From NCBI GenBank assembly GCA_009869945.1, contig WIXG01000570.1, positions 1 to 38,009 of the forward strand: a stretch of 38,009 nt of DNA, in the 5' to 3' direction. This DNA comes from Mesaphorura yosii. Its lineage: Eukaryota; Arthropoda; Collembola; Poduromorpha; Tullbergiidae. Positions 23,467 to 34,780 of the stretch are shown in pieces; within the stretch, counting starts at the first letter, position 1, and each line of letters starts with the position of its first letter. Made by a program: the position numbers and the translations under genes. Below the pieces are notes generated by a model, which did no database searches, was not told the DNA's origin, and saw only the letters and a list, made by a program, of their open reading frames with translations.

Positions 23467-24541
23467 CTACTCCACAGTGTCCACAGTAGAAATTACAGCC
23501 TCTAACCATTTGTCTGGTCGTAAAACGTAAATCTGTTCCAGCTCCAGTTGCAGTTCTGTTGCTGCTGTCCAGCTCCATACTCTTCCACACATCGTGTCGT
23601 CGTCGTCGTCGTAATAGCTCACTAATAATAATATCATTGTCCTCAATTTGAGGTTAACATTTTTAATAGGTTTATATTATGTAGCGGATCCTGAACTGGA
23701 ACTGCTGGACTGGGCTTCCAGGCATTTACTACAAGAACAGTGGCTTGACTGGCTTGACTTGACTTTTGATCTCTGCCTGCTGTCGCTATTTCTGTTGCTC
23801 TTTCTGCTGATGCGATGCTTAACTGCTTGTAAAGTTGTAAGGAAAATATTTGACACGAGAACGAGATGCAGATACAAAACACAAGAAGATGAAGATCATG
23901 CGAGATTGCAGGGCAGAGCAGATCAGCATGCACACGCAAATGGCAAATATAAATTTAATGCTGCTGCTGACTGGTGTTGGTGGTTTGTCAAATGTCAGCG
24001 TTTAAGGATGATTTAACTGTTCACAATTTATTCACATTCACTATGATCATGATTTGACTTCTGTCTGACTCTTGTGTTATGGCTTAACAGCTTTTGAGAA
24101 AAACTTGAGCGAAACAATGCGTTTGGTGTTTGCAGTGCATCAGAAGCTCGAGAAGCATTTCGCATTGGCATTCATAAAAAGTCCTTCAATAATTCTCGCT
24201 TGCAGAACAGTCAGCATTCTGGCACATAGCTTTTCTTTTGGTATGCAGTTGGGCATCATCGTCGCCAGTCGCAATGGAATTTCATAGCAGAGAGATTTTG
24301 AAGTGGAGCGAATAATTTTGGCGCTGGCAAAAAGCAAAGACGGAATTCTCAAGAGATGATCTCATCTCATTCAAGATGCAAAGCCAGCAAAGCTATAATT
24401 GAAGCTTTTTGCACTTGATTCATGCTTCCTGATTTCTTAAATGGCACACATTTTTGAGACATGACTCACTCTTCGGCTTGTTTCTGTTCTAAATTCATTC
24501 TGCAATCTGCAACCAGTCAATTCTACAATTAGTTCTTCATT
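23467..24541. other. Upstream region of LRR-like gene 2 and channel-gene downstream flank
   Basis: No supported gene. A short (GTC)n run at 23596-23612 lies in the presumed 5' UTR or promoter of LRR-like gene 2. Open frames at 23643-24016 on both strands overlap each other and have no family resemblance. Confidence 0.5.
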
Positions 24542-24547
24542 TTTATT
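24542..24547 (-). other. Candidate poly(A) signal of the ligand-gated channel gene
   Basis: AATAAA on the minus strand, about 440 bases past the stop. It is the nearest clear hexamer found; the 3' UTR would be long for this window, so a variant signal nearer the stop is possible. Confidence 0.35.
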
Positions 24548-24989
24548 ATTCTTGGACTAAATCAACAGAATATTTACAAAAATACGAGTTTAATGTTGAG
24601 CCGACGGCTTCTCAGCCGTTGATTTCATTCGATTTATGAAAAATTACGACACAAATTTACAAGATTAACTCATGAATTTGAGCTGAGTTGTTCAGTTTTA
24701 ATCAAAAGTAAAAAAAAAGTGCATATACAAAAGGCATGCAAGACAAGTAAAAGTCAAAGTATCTACAAAAGTGCAATAAAGTAATAATGAACACATTATA
24801 ATTTAAGAGTTAAGAAGTAAACCGAAATGTCAAACGTATTTACGTATGGATACGGATTCAAGATCAGTGAAAAGTGCATCTGAATCTTGAACTTGAACCA
24901 CGTCCGCCACGTCGTGTCAATACATTCATTTACAAATTGCTTTGAATGTCACAGAGTCTTGACCTGAGATGACTCAACAGACTCCAATT

Positions 24990-27310
24990 TCATTTCGATC
25001 GCTCTTCCATCTCGCTCAGATAGACGCCCCAGTAGAACACGTTGCAGAGAATGAATGAGACGAGGAGGATCCAGTACGCGTGTTGACAGAGTCTGTGCCA
25101 TTGTACAAGAATAAAATGCATTGCATCATGGACGATGGGCAAACACCAATTTCCAAATGAATCGTTTCATTGTACTGTGATTCATGATTTATGACCACTT
25201 GGCTTTGGCTTTGACCATTACATTTACTTACATATTCACACCACCTCGTACAATCAGCGCATTCTTCCTTGCACTCTTCACCCACGACATTCGGCGCTTC
25301 TTTCGCTTGGCCTTTCTGGAACTGGAGCCTTCTTCCGCATCCGCTTCTCCTTCATCCACTTCAAATATCATCTCCGTCACGTCTTTCTTGACTGGAATTG
25401 GTGACTCGGGTGGGCTCGAGTTGGGAGCGCTGGGCTTTTCTTCCACGCCGACGCCGAGTTTCGCAAAGTACGTCAAAAGAATGTTGACTACGTGCCCGCG
25501 TGTGAGTGCGTGGGTGCATGAAAAAGAGGAATGCATCACAATTTTAATTGCTCTTAATCAATCCTTGACGTCTGACGGGAGTTTACCGGCAAGGGAGGCG
25601 ATTACAAAGAAATACGCCATTGTGCAGTACAAATCCATTGCTGTGCGGTCCGGTCCACTTGGCACCCTTTCATTCCGTTTTTGAATGCCCAGGAAGATGT
25701 TCATCAACGGAAGCTGCTTGCCAAAAGTGCATTTATGCGTTAGAAAGAATGCAGGTACCAGAATCTAGAATGCGAAGTATGAAAGAAAGCATTAATTGAC
25801 AATTCACAGTTAAGAGCTCACGTTGATGAAATTGACGAGAATCCCGAATTTTCTGTTGGAAAACCAGAGTGTCAGCAACGAGAGTAGTGTGAAGATGATC
25901 ATTGGCGAGAAGAATGACCGATAGTATGGTCCCCAGCTCCTTCGCATGTTGAGCTTGAAGAGGAGAGCTGTGACCGGATACCCTGCAAAAAAAAATAAAT
26001 TACTCGGATACTCGAACATGGGTTTAAATTGCCGTGGCGCCGTGTATTGCCAGACTGACTGGACAGACGCCATTCTTACGTACGCGGGTCAGTATTCGTT
26101 GTGGCAGTGAACGACGTGACCTGGAACTCAGACGCCCGTAAATGAGTTTTCATGCCAGTGTGATCGTTTTCCCATTCAAAGAAGAGGTCTTGCTTGTCGT
26201 ACGAATCTGTGCAAAACATTTTACTTACTGAATGAATAGTAACCGACTATTATCAAGAATGGGCGGCCCAGTGTGCCTGGCTTACAGCTGGCCAGTATGA
26301 TTTTGCAGGTCCGCGTATCAAACGGGAAGTTGGAGTAGTGCTTCGGGCACGCGATGGTCGTAATCAACCTGAAAGACATCGCAATTTGTCAATACAATTG
26401 CGATGCGAATTTTGCCAGAATTTGCAGCGCACCGGCTCACGCTCAGCTGAATGTTACCTGGTTGAAGTGGAAATGTGTCCTTCGCAATTCAGCCGGACGT
26501 ACTCGTGTCCCGGAAGAACGACTGCCGGCTTCCTTTCATTCTGAATGACCGTGTTTGGGTTCCAGAGCAGTTTGCCTTGTTCTGGAGTCAACTACACAAC
26601 GCATGCAAGGGCCAGGCCGAAGCCAAGAGCATTTTTAGTGCGCAGACTCAAAATGAAGTCTATTCCCGTAGGTGATGGCCGTTTGTCGCCATAGTGTCTG
26701 AGTATTGCCTTAAGTCTTAATCCTAATTCTGACCTGTATCGTGTCGTTTGGAACCAGCCCCGCATTGAAGGTCAGTCGGGGTTCAAACCATGACTGTTTC
26801 AGAGTCACCTGCAGCGTGAGGTCTTGAGTTTTCTCATCAAACTCGTGAATGGAATGGATGAAGAGTCCAGTGCGGATGTACAGCGGTGCTTCTGCAACGA
26901 GAACCGGAACAAGCAATTAAGACGCCGCAAGCCGACGCTTAACTAATGAACCACAGGCGAAATTTATGCATGGTCACCATTATAAAGAGGCCGGACACTC
27001 CTTTCGTATGGCTTCTTCATCAGTTCGGTCATAATCTTGATAATCTTTGTCTGGTCAAATCTACGAAGGTGAAAAATAAGAAGCCTTCAAGTTTTTGCTG
27101 GTAACGCCAGAAAACATGAGTCGATAAATTTTAGATATATAGCAGGATGTATCTAAATGGAAGCATCATGAAGACTTACGGAGAAGCTGTACTTGTCAGT
27201 ATCTCATTCAGGTTCAGGAAGCAGAAGTAGAAACAAATAGCCGGGAACGTTGACCAGCTCCAGTGAATCCACCGGAACTCGCAGCAGCCACTTCGATTCC
27301 GTCGCCGCAT
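24990..27310 (-). CDS. Orphan Cys-loop ligand-gated ion channel subunit, 469 aa
   Basis: Ten exons: 27180-27310, 26978-27060, 26734-26891, 26458-26591, 26286-26368, 26084-26206, 25822-25982, 25587-25764, 25232-25487 and 24990-25092. A hydrophobic signal segment (about 24-36) leads into the ligand-binding domain with KPYERSVRPLYN, DEKTQDLTLQVTLKQSW, EPRLTFN and LLWNPNTVIQNE. The Cys-loop runs C176-C190 with exactly 13 residues between and FPFD inside. TM1 is about 257-278 (SPMIIFTLLSLLTLWF). The TM2 position has FGILVNFINILVPAFFL, TM3 follows DRTAMDLYCTMAYFF, a basic/acidic cytoplasmic loop comes next, and TM4 lies near the C-terminus (WILLVSFILCNVFYWG). CP after the first loop cysteine and the SWFEPRLTF block look like anion-channel subunits, but the PAR selectivity motif before TM2 is absent, as is the Glu of cation channels. 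No vicinal cysteines are seen in loop C. Ligand and ion are unknown. Confidence 0.9.
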
Positions 27311-28339
27311 TTTCCACGCACGTCGTTGCAACGTCCTGCAGTCTTCTCTTTTCGTCTAATTACGCACGCAACAACGCAACTTTCACTCTTTCACTTTCAA
27401 TCGAATGCACTTACACAATCCCGGAAGCAATTAAGACTGCTGTGTTGGGAAAAATAATTTACGTACTCTGAATGCACTGCGCATTGCACTGCATGCACTA
27501 GAATGAATGGAAACTTCATTCATTGAGATTGAAAGGGTGCAAAACAGATTCCAAAATGCATCACTGAGAAAGATGAGATGGTCAGAACGAGATCAATTGA
27601 AGCTTGCCAGGCCTGAGAGCCATGCTAGCTCATCTTTTTATGCATTAATGCGGAGAACGGTCCCGTATCACATTCCATTCCTTCCTATAGTCATCCTTTT
27701 GTTTTTATTAAATATCAAACAAGAACTAACAGTAGCTTGTCGTAATCAGTTGCATAAGTTGTGTATGTGGCATATTTAATCACTTAACGCACAAGTACTA
27801 AGCAGCCTGAAGAATTCAGTACCGGCGGGGTGAGGCGACTACACGACTACATAAGTCGCTCAGCTATTTGATTCTTTCTAATTAAGTTCTTCCTGCTTCT
27901 GCTTCAGCATCACAAAAACCGACCCCTTCTTCTCAATGAGCCTGCGATCGTGAATCCGTGAGTCTTGATCTTCCAAGTCACAAGGTCTCAGTTCTCTTTT
28001 GCTGAATTTTATCTCCACGTGCATGGTGTAAGTGCGTGTAAAAGCGTGGACGCGAATGTAGAATGCGTGATGGTTATGATTACGTCCCAGTCTTCTCGTC
28101 TCTCGCTCTCGTGCCAGTGACAATGAATAACTTAACATCCAAGCCAGAATCCCTTCTTACTGCTTTTACTTTCGTCCGGCTGCTGGTGTAGTGGAAGGTT
28201 TTATTTAAATGCCTGCCTAGCCCGTACTTAAACTAAACTGCATTTGACACGAGTGAGCACAACTTCCGAATCAAGAAAATGAATGCATGAAACACGATAC
28301 GACACGACAAAAGAACATGGGTTCTAGTGTTACACAAGC
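27311..28339. other. Upstream region of the channel gene with possible small gene
   Basis: About 1 kb between the channel ATG and the TSEN54 poly(A) signal. Apart from the weak candidate ORF at 27878-28138 (listed separately) nothing is supported. The part next to 27310 should contain the channel promoter. Confidence 0.45.
27878..28138 (-). CDS. Possible small protein-coding exon(s), unrecognised
   Basis: An 86-codon open frame. The last 48 codons, from the ATG of MHVEIKFSKRELRPCDLEDQ onward, look more protein-like than surrounding frames and end in QKQEELN before TAG. An AATAAA (minus strand) lies at 27714-27719, about 160 bases on. A second overlapping frame just upstream (about 28080-28250, containing KTFHYTSSRTKVK) follows a possible TTTAG acceptor. 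I cannot link them into one convincing gene and recognise no family. Confidence 0.25.
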   Translation of the reverse strand: MLSYSLSLARERETRRLGRNHNHHAFYIRVHAFTRTYTMHVEIKFSKRELRPCDLEDQDSRIHDRRLIEKKGSVFVMLKQKQEELN

Positions 28340-28345
28340 TTTATT
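28340..28345 (-). other. Poly(A) signal of TSEN54
   Basis: AATAAA on the minus strand, about 245 bases past the TSEN54 stop. Confidence 0.55.
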
Positions 28346-28588
28346 ATTACAAAAGACCATACTTTAACATAAACCGTCCAATCGTTCAGATTCCCAAAGG
28401 AAACGTCTTATGATTATTCTGTTCACAGGGTAAGTTGTAAGTAAGCATGCAGCGGATCGCAGATTGCAGATCCATCCAGAGATTAATACAAAGCGTCAAT
28501 ATAAATTCTTTATAAATAGAAATACACCATCTTTCTGTTCTGTCGTCTGTCGCTTGAGTAAACGAACAACAAAATAAAATTTTTCTAC

Positions 28589-30975
28589 TTAAAACAGCGA
28601 AGGCAGCGGTTTCGAGTCTGATGAGAGAACCAGCACCTCAGAATCCTCATCCACCAGTGCTATCATAAGTGGCACATTGTCATTGAAAGCCTTCAGTCCG
28701 GCCTCCATGTCGTGGGAACTCATTACGGGGTCAGTCGTCCTAAAAGGCAGAGCAGAGATTAATAATTAATTACTAGCAATTTTATCGTAGACCTACCGCA
28801 TCACTGCAATATGGTACAAAGGTTGAATCTTGGTCCAGAGCTGGTTTTTAGAAACATTACGATTTAAGACAGGAAACAAGTCGAATGGAATCCTAAGCTG
28901 GCCTTCGGAATTAGAACTGCTGCACGTGGCGTGATTGTGCGGAGGCCACAAATTGAGTTTCTTGGTAACGTCATTGTTGTTAATCGTTCTTGCACCGAGT
29001 AAAGACTCCTTCAGGACGTCTCTCGCTTCGGTCATTATCAATTGTCTCCAGTGTTTCCAGGAATCACATTTTCGTTCACGCTCACGCTCCTTCTTTTCAC
29101 TTCTGCTTGGGTCAGCCCTGAGCTCGTCAACGCCGACACTTTTTTCGACGTCCATCTCTTCGATACCTTCTTCCACGTCCACGCCTGTTTTGGTAGTCTG
29201 CGAAGCATCTTCCTGATTCGTACGGTACATGTATACTCTGTTATCGGATCTCGCTGAAATATTTTCAGGTAGAAGGTGGCCGGGTGGAAATTTCATTTCA
29301 AACGAGTTCACCGACGTAAAATTTGACCAAATACTTTCATTTGTGACTTCTTCACAGTCAGAGTCGGAACTTGAGACTAAATCTAAGATCACAGGAGAAG
29401 GTCCACGTTTATGGGCAGATGTGGAAGTGCCTGTGGGAAAAATTTGTTACATTTGTGGTTAGCCAGATTAGCTTACCTGTACTGAATTGAGGTGATGTCA
29501 AATTCTAACCTGGTAAATTCTCCAAATCGTCAATACTCGGGTCGCTGGGTGCAAGTTCACGAATTTCAACAAGCGAATGCGAAAATATGACCTCATCCAC
29601 AAATTCAACGTCGGAATCCTCGTCCTCAGCTTCAGTAACAGTGTATTGAGATTCTACGAACCCGGCTCCAGCCTCTTCCATCGGCTCATCCGTCACGAAT
29701 GAGTACCCGTGGGCGAGATCTTGGCATAATGATGTGATTGAGTCAGATTCATCTTCCAAACAAGATTCCTCTTCGTCCTCGCTGATTAACCCAAGCGCAG
29801 CTTTTCTTTTCGTGCCCCGTTTCCAGCCCCCTTCGTACGCGCCGGCAAAACGTGATTGAGTTTGAGTTGTAGCGTCGAGATTTATAAGATTATATTCATC
29901 CATCATAGACGAATCTGTCGAACAACTGTATAGGTCATCTTCCGCAATGGGTTCGGGTTGGTTTGTGTCCATTTTCGTATTGTTTGTGATGGCGCTGGTG
30001 GTAGCTGTCGCTGCCTCTTCTTGTTGACTTTTAGAGTAGCTCAGACTTTCCCGTCGGCGTATTCTGTATCCTAGTTTTGCGAAATATTTGTATACCGTAT
30101 ATTCATCATTTTCGCATGAAAGTATTTCGGGTTCTTCGGCTTCCGCATATGACGGTGCGAATTGTGAGTGAAGAAGGAGAGCTCGAGCCCGCTCGACTGA
30201 AATTGCAATTTCGTCGACATAAAGCTCCAGTTTTCCCTGGCAATGATAAGAATAAGATTAACGTATGCCTTAACGGCCAGCAAATCGAGTAATTTTACAG
30301 GATGCTGCTTACGGTCTCAATCAAGTATAACGCCTCTTCAGCCCATAAGTACGTCGTGCCATCGATTTCATACCCGTAATGCTCCTTGATTTGTTGCTTA
30401 TTAATAACCAATCGCGGTCGGTTGCTTTCCTTGCAAAAATCAGCAATCGCCGTGGCTTCCCTGGTTAATCAAGAGAGTTTTAAGAGTTTTAACACTAACA
30501 CCACAATTCCATACTTTCGTATTAAACCGTAACAGCGTTTAAAATCTTACTTCTTGATAAGGAACGGATCACTGATAGCTTCCATCACATCTTCTATCCA
30601 TCCATCCAAATGTCCAGCTTCGTCATTGCTATCATTCTGAGCACGTTGTTTTTGGTCCCGGTTGCTACTGCTGAATTCACCCTCATTTGTGAAATTTCTT
30701 TTAAAAATACGGGATGGCTGAATAAAATCACCAATGTTGCTTGAAGTTTGTTTGCCGAGGAAAACGAAGTCGTCGCCGCCAGTGTTATCTTCAATCACTT
30801 CAAGCCTACCATTCTGAGAATGGCTTGAATTCGTCACATGCACATGGTCTGCTTCCTGGTGCTGGCCCGGGGCTCGGGCAGCAGCACGGCTATTCTTAAC
30901 GTTGTCGGTAACTAATTTTGTAGGATGAGTTTCCTCTTCACCATCAACTAGCATTAGTTCGTCCCTCATTGCCAT
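28589..30975 (-). CDS. TSEN54: tRNA-splicing endonuclease subunit Sen54, 694 aa
   Basis: Five exons: 30551-30975, 30313-30460, 29510-30236, 28797-29430 and 28589-28739, all in frame. The N-terminal Sen54 domain (about 143-270) shows TYLWAEEALYLIETGKLELY and YTVYKYFAKLGYRIRRRE, matching the PEEALYLLE and YQVFSHLKRLGYVVRR blocks of animal TSEN54. The C-terminal domain has CDSWKHWRQLI, IPFDLFPVLNRNVS and VPLMIALVDEDSEV, matching CSSWREYKQLL, IFDVYQ and DVPLIFALVDHGD. Sen54 is a structural, noncatalytic subunit of the nuclear four-subunit enzyme that cuts pre-tRNA introns. The protein is longer than the human one (526 aa) because of a 140-residue N-terminal extension and a long acidic, Ser-rich middle. 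The exon 3 donor (GTTAGA) is weak, so that boundary is the least certain. Start is the ATG at 30975; another ATG follows two codons later. Confidence 0.9.
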
Positions 30976-31735
30976 TCCTCTTTCGGTCTTGTATGCTCGT
31001 GATTGTTAACACCAGTTAACAGATTGAAGATGCCCTATCCTGAATGATATTCAGCATTCAGCTTCCTCTAGTCCAGCTCCATATGCCTGTCATATATTTA
31101 TGTAATCAGCTTCATGGCTACGGCCACGGAGCAATCAGTCTTGCATTTGTAATCGTTGATTGGTTCCTTACAGACCGAGTTTGAGGACATGTGCATTCTT
31201 GGACATCCAGGGGCCGTTCTCTCGGGTCCTTTCGCTTGATCACAACCACAATCAGTGAATCAGTCACGTCGGCGGAGCCTGCAAATGTCAAAATGCAGTC
31301 AAAACAGTTACATGATAGTCAAGTTGTAATATGCATGCGTGGGAGTTGGGAGTGCGATCTGCGATGAGGATGACAAATGAATAGGTGATCACCGAACTTA
31401 CAGCAATCACCTGCCAATCGGGAAACATGCACTGACGATTGACGCAATTAACTGATTATCCTATGATCAAATTACTAAAATTACGGCAAAACTGGCCGTG
31501 GCAGTGGAGAAATGATTCGCGAAGCCTGAAACTGAGACCTGAGTCGACTTTCGGATCAAACTTGAATGGTACTTTTATATTTCGTTTCTGCAACTTTTTC
31601 CGCCGTTTGAGTCAAGAAAGATTGCATACGAAACGCATTTGGGAGTTTACAGGTGCCTTCCCAATCGTGCTTATATGTTGGTGCGAATACGAATCTTCAA
31701 ATCATCATCGAGCACAAAGGCCGCATTTTAATCAA
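30976..31735. other. Spacer between TSEN54 and the mTERF gene
   Basis: About 760 bases with the TSEN54 promoter region at its left end. The plus-strand frame at 31439-31747 has no family resemblance. Nothing else is recognised. Confidence 0.45.
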
Positions 31736-31741
31736 TTTATT
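31736..31741 (-). other. Poly(A) signal of the mTERF gene
   Basis: AATAAA on the minus strand, 39 bases past the stop, giving a very short 3' UTR. Confidence 0.6.
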
Positions 31742-31779
31742 ACATGAATCATGCATGCTTCACAACTTATAAAAAGTGC

Positions 31780-34102
31780 CTACAGTCTATGAAAAACAAG
31801 GTCATCAATGGCAGGTCGATTCACTTTGCCGTATCTGCTTACTATTATCGCATCTTCGTCAAAATCGTCCTCGTCAAGCTGAAGTCTGTCAAAATCAATC
31901 TTATCTTCGTCAAATTCAGTTTCATTGTCGTCAACATCGTCTGGATCAAAACTCGCAAAATGGTCATCAAATTCAATTGACTTCCTCGCATTACCAGCTA
32001 AATTGTGCCTACTTTTAGCGCGGCTTACATTCATATAATTTGGGCTGTCATTTGTTAAGCTAGAATTTACATTAACCTGCGCGTGATCAGGAGCGATCTT
32101 GGCTGGATCCGTGGTGGATTCGACACGGGCCTTATTTTCATTATTCCACACACCCGCGCCACTGAAATGCCCCTTCCTCTCCATAAAGTACAAAACCATT
32201 TGCAAAAAGTATAAATCAGTCTCGGCCGCTTCTTTTGACTCCTGCACAAGCCTTACATTCGCCATGACTTTATCGAGCGGGTACAACACGACAGGAAGCG
32301 CATGCTTGAGTTGTTCTACAGTGAACGATTTAGTTTTCGTTAAGTAATTGAGTACAGAATTGATTGACACGGGTGAGATGTCCCTCCAGTGCGGTTGGAC
32401 CATCAGCAATTTGCGAACGGCTGGCTTCGGAAGATTCAAGTAGTTTGAAACAAATTGGACATTATCGTCACCTTTTGGCCGCATGTCACCATGACGTAAA
32501 AATGTTTCAAAATGCTCTGTATCAGTCGAAAGAATGTGAAGCGATGAATTGTACACCTGGTGTGTCGTCTGCAGGTACTCTAAACGTTTCTTGATCTTGT
32601 TCTGGTAGTAAATCAGGCGACCCACGCGTGGATGACTTTTCAAGACGTCAAATTCAGGAATTTTTTTGAACTCTTCCAGTCGAGCGTTTACGGTCGCTGG
32701 TGAGAGCGTGTACACTTCGGGGTACTTGGCAATGGCTTTGGTCGTGATCCCATGCTGGTCGAACAGTCGAGAAATTTCCTGTAGCGAACTAACTTGTGAA
32801 CTGAATATCTTTGGACGCAAGCCGATCACTTCTGCAATGGGTCGTCCACCTATTTCGGGTAATTTTTCCAAAATTTGCAACGAATTTGCCGGATTAGCTA
32901 GCAGCAAATAGCTGTGCTTCAGAGCCTGCAAGAAATGTTTCGTAGTTGCAACAATTCTTATAAAACACTCGAGCCCAGTTTATAAAAACTCAGGCACGCA
33001 CCTTTTCCGCAGGAAAATTCAGCCTTTCTACCACAATCTCCAGATTTTTCTTCACCCACTGATAGCTTCTGTTTCGAAATCTTGGATATGTTCGCACTAC
33101 TTTGTCAGCTGCTTCAAGATCACAATTCAGTCCCTCCATCAGTAAATGTTTCATGATCAACACTCGAACTTCCGCCAACGATGTCGACTGATAACACAAG
33201 AAACGGTCCGAGATTAGCACAAAATGGACGTGTTTCTACTTTTATCCCATCATTTTTAAAGCATAAACCTGTTCGAAATCTTCTGGTAGAGCACCATCCA
33301 GTTGCTTCTTGAATTCCATCTTCATCTGGAGCTCATCGCAATATCGCTGAACGACATTTAGTTCAGGAGGAATTAATCCAGCCTCTTTCAACACGCTAAT
33401 TGTCTTTTTCGTCAATTCTCGATAACTATTTCAAATTGCCAGGCTTAATTACGATGGTCCTCAGACTCAGATAGCAGTAAAAGTGAACTCACTTTAACAC
33501 ATAATGCGGCCGAACATCATGAAACCCAGTCTCCTTAAATATTAAGATGTAATTTTCGACAGCGTTTGGTGTTATCATGAATAACTCGGGATGCTGCAGT
33601 AATTCCTCCGTTTGAAATCCGTAGGCCTAAGGAAATGATCGAGAATACAATGGGGTTAGATTTCGAATCATTGCTTGATGAAATCTTTCCAAATACCTTG
33701 AACACATTGTTGGTCCCGAAAAGGTGATCTGGATTAGCTGATCGTATGGCAGGTTTTTTCGACATTAATTTCAGTACAGACGGTCGCGGCATCCCTAAAT
33801 CAATCAATTATTCGATGAAAATACGACTCGTAACCTGCAGCCATCACAGTTTCTAAATACTCACCAAGAATTCGGCTTAAAACGTCCGAATTCAGCTTAA
33901 GCTTCTTTCCCTTTGCCTTTGTGCCATCTTCTTCATCAGTGGTTGATCCTGTTTCATAACCTGATTCTGATTCTGACCCTAACGAGGAGCTCATGAAGGT
34001 GACCTGAAGTCCCCGGTGAAACAGATTCTGCTTATAGTTGTGCGGGAGGGTAATCAGAGTACTTCTGAGGTACGACACGAGGGAAAAGCGTAATTGGGAC
34101 AT
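31780..34102 (-). CDS. mTERF-family mitochondrial transcription/translation factor, 652 aa
   Basis: Six exons: 33865-34102, 33697-33794, 33493-33626, 33269-33425, 33002-33187 and 31780-32925, all in frame. The start MSQLRFSLVSYLRSTLITLP is Arg/Ser/Leu-rich without acidic residues, a likely mitochondrial targeting sequence. Repeated mTERF-type helical motifs with the usual leucine and proline pattern follow, for example TEELLQHPELFMITPNAVEN, VVRTYPRFRNRSYQWVKKNL, AKYPEVYTLSPATVNARLEE, LKSHPRVGRLIYY and VKLLMVQP-type blocks. The family binds mitochondrial DNA or rRNA and controls transcription termination or ribosome assembly. It resembles the arthropod mTTF/mTerf5 type more than MTERF4, but I am not certain of the subfamily. 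A C-terminal extension of about 130 residues, with a very acidic run at about 589-630, lies beyond the helical repeats and is unusual. The frame continues upstream of 34102 without a Met, but a 5' UTR intron acceptor lies directly before the ATG. Confidence 0.88.
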
Positions 34103-34103
34103 T

Positions 34104-34188
34104 CTGCAAGCGCAATTTTGATCACCGGGTGGGAACTTCCAAGTTCCGGAAGGAATTCGGACGCAAATTAGCAATCCACTTGCCTTAC
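34104..34188 (-). other. Intron in the mTERF gene 5' UTR
   Basis: A GTAAGG donor starts at 34188 and a GCGCTTGCAG acceptor ends at 34104, one base before the ATG on the minus strand. A noncoding first exon therefore begins at 34189 or beyond, within the short space before the SLC26 poly(A) signal. Confidence 0.5.
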
Positions 34189-34424
34189 CACTTCAACACA
34201 AAAGAATCAGAGCACAGCGAGCACGAACGAATGCATTCTGTTTTTGTAATTCTCTTTCACCGCGTGTAAAAACGCGTGCTCGGAACGCGGAAGAGCAATG
34301 AGATGAGATTGAGACTCGTGGATGCAATTCGCAGTTAAATTCGTGATCTTTGTCTATCGAATCAATACAACTCAACACTTGTCTTCGCCAGGGCATATTC
34401 TAAGTTGCACAAAAATATTATCCG

Positions 34425-34430
34425 TTTATT
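34425..34430 (-). other. Poly(A) signal of the SLC26 gene
   Basis: AATAAA on the minus strand, about 350 bases past the stop and only about 240 bases upstream of the mTERF 5' exon. The two genes are closely packed head-to-tail. Confidence 0.55.
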
Positions 34431-34780
34431 AAGTCAGTTTCATCTAAAATACATACAAATAAAATATTTCGCGTACAAGTTTAGAAATAAAAATGGTAAA
34501 ATGCTAAAATTGCATTGCAGGGTTTACAAATTACTGCTAAACTAATTACATGCTTTGCTAAACTAATAACTTGATCCGGGCTTTTTGTATTGTAATTGTT
34601 GCATTTGTCAGTTTCGGGATAGATTCAGTACTTAGTAGCCTAGTACCAAGTACAGAGTATGGAGCACGTTTCTCTCTCGTATCCCTAAATTTCCTAAATT
34701 TAAACACTCACCTCAAGTTAAGTCCTCGAGTCGGTCTAGCGCCTAATCTTTAATCTAAATCTAAACATGCAAGATTTACT

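Noticed and set aside
23596..23612. (GTC)n run as a coding repeat
   Set aside because: It lies upstream of the LRR-like gene 2 ATG and is not in a supported frame; it is an ordinary microsatellite.
33865..34174. Longer mTERF start at 34174
   Set aside because: That codon is TTG, and the segment between it and the ATG at 34102 is a 5' UTR intron with good splice sites.
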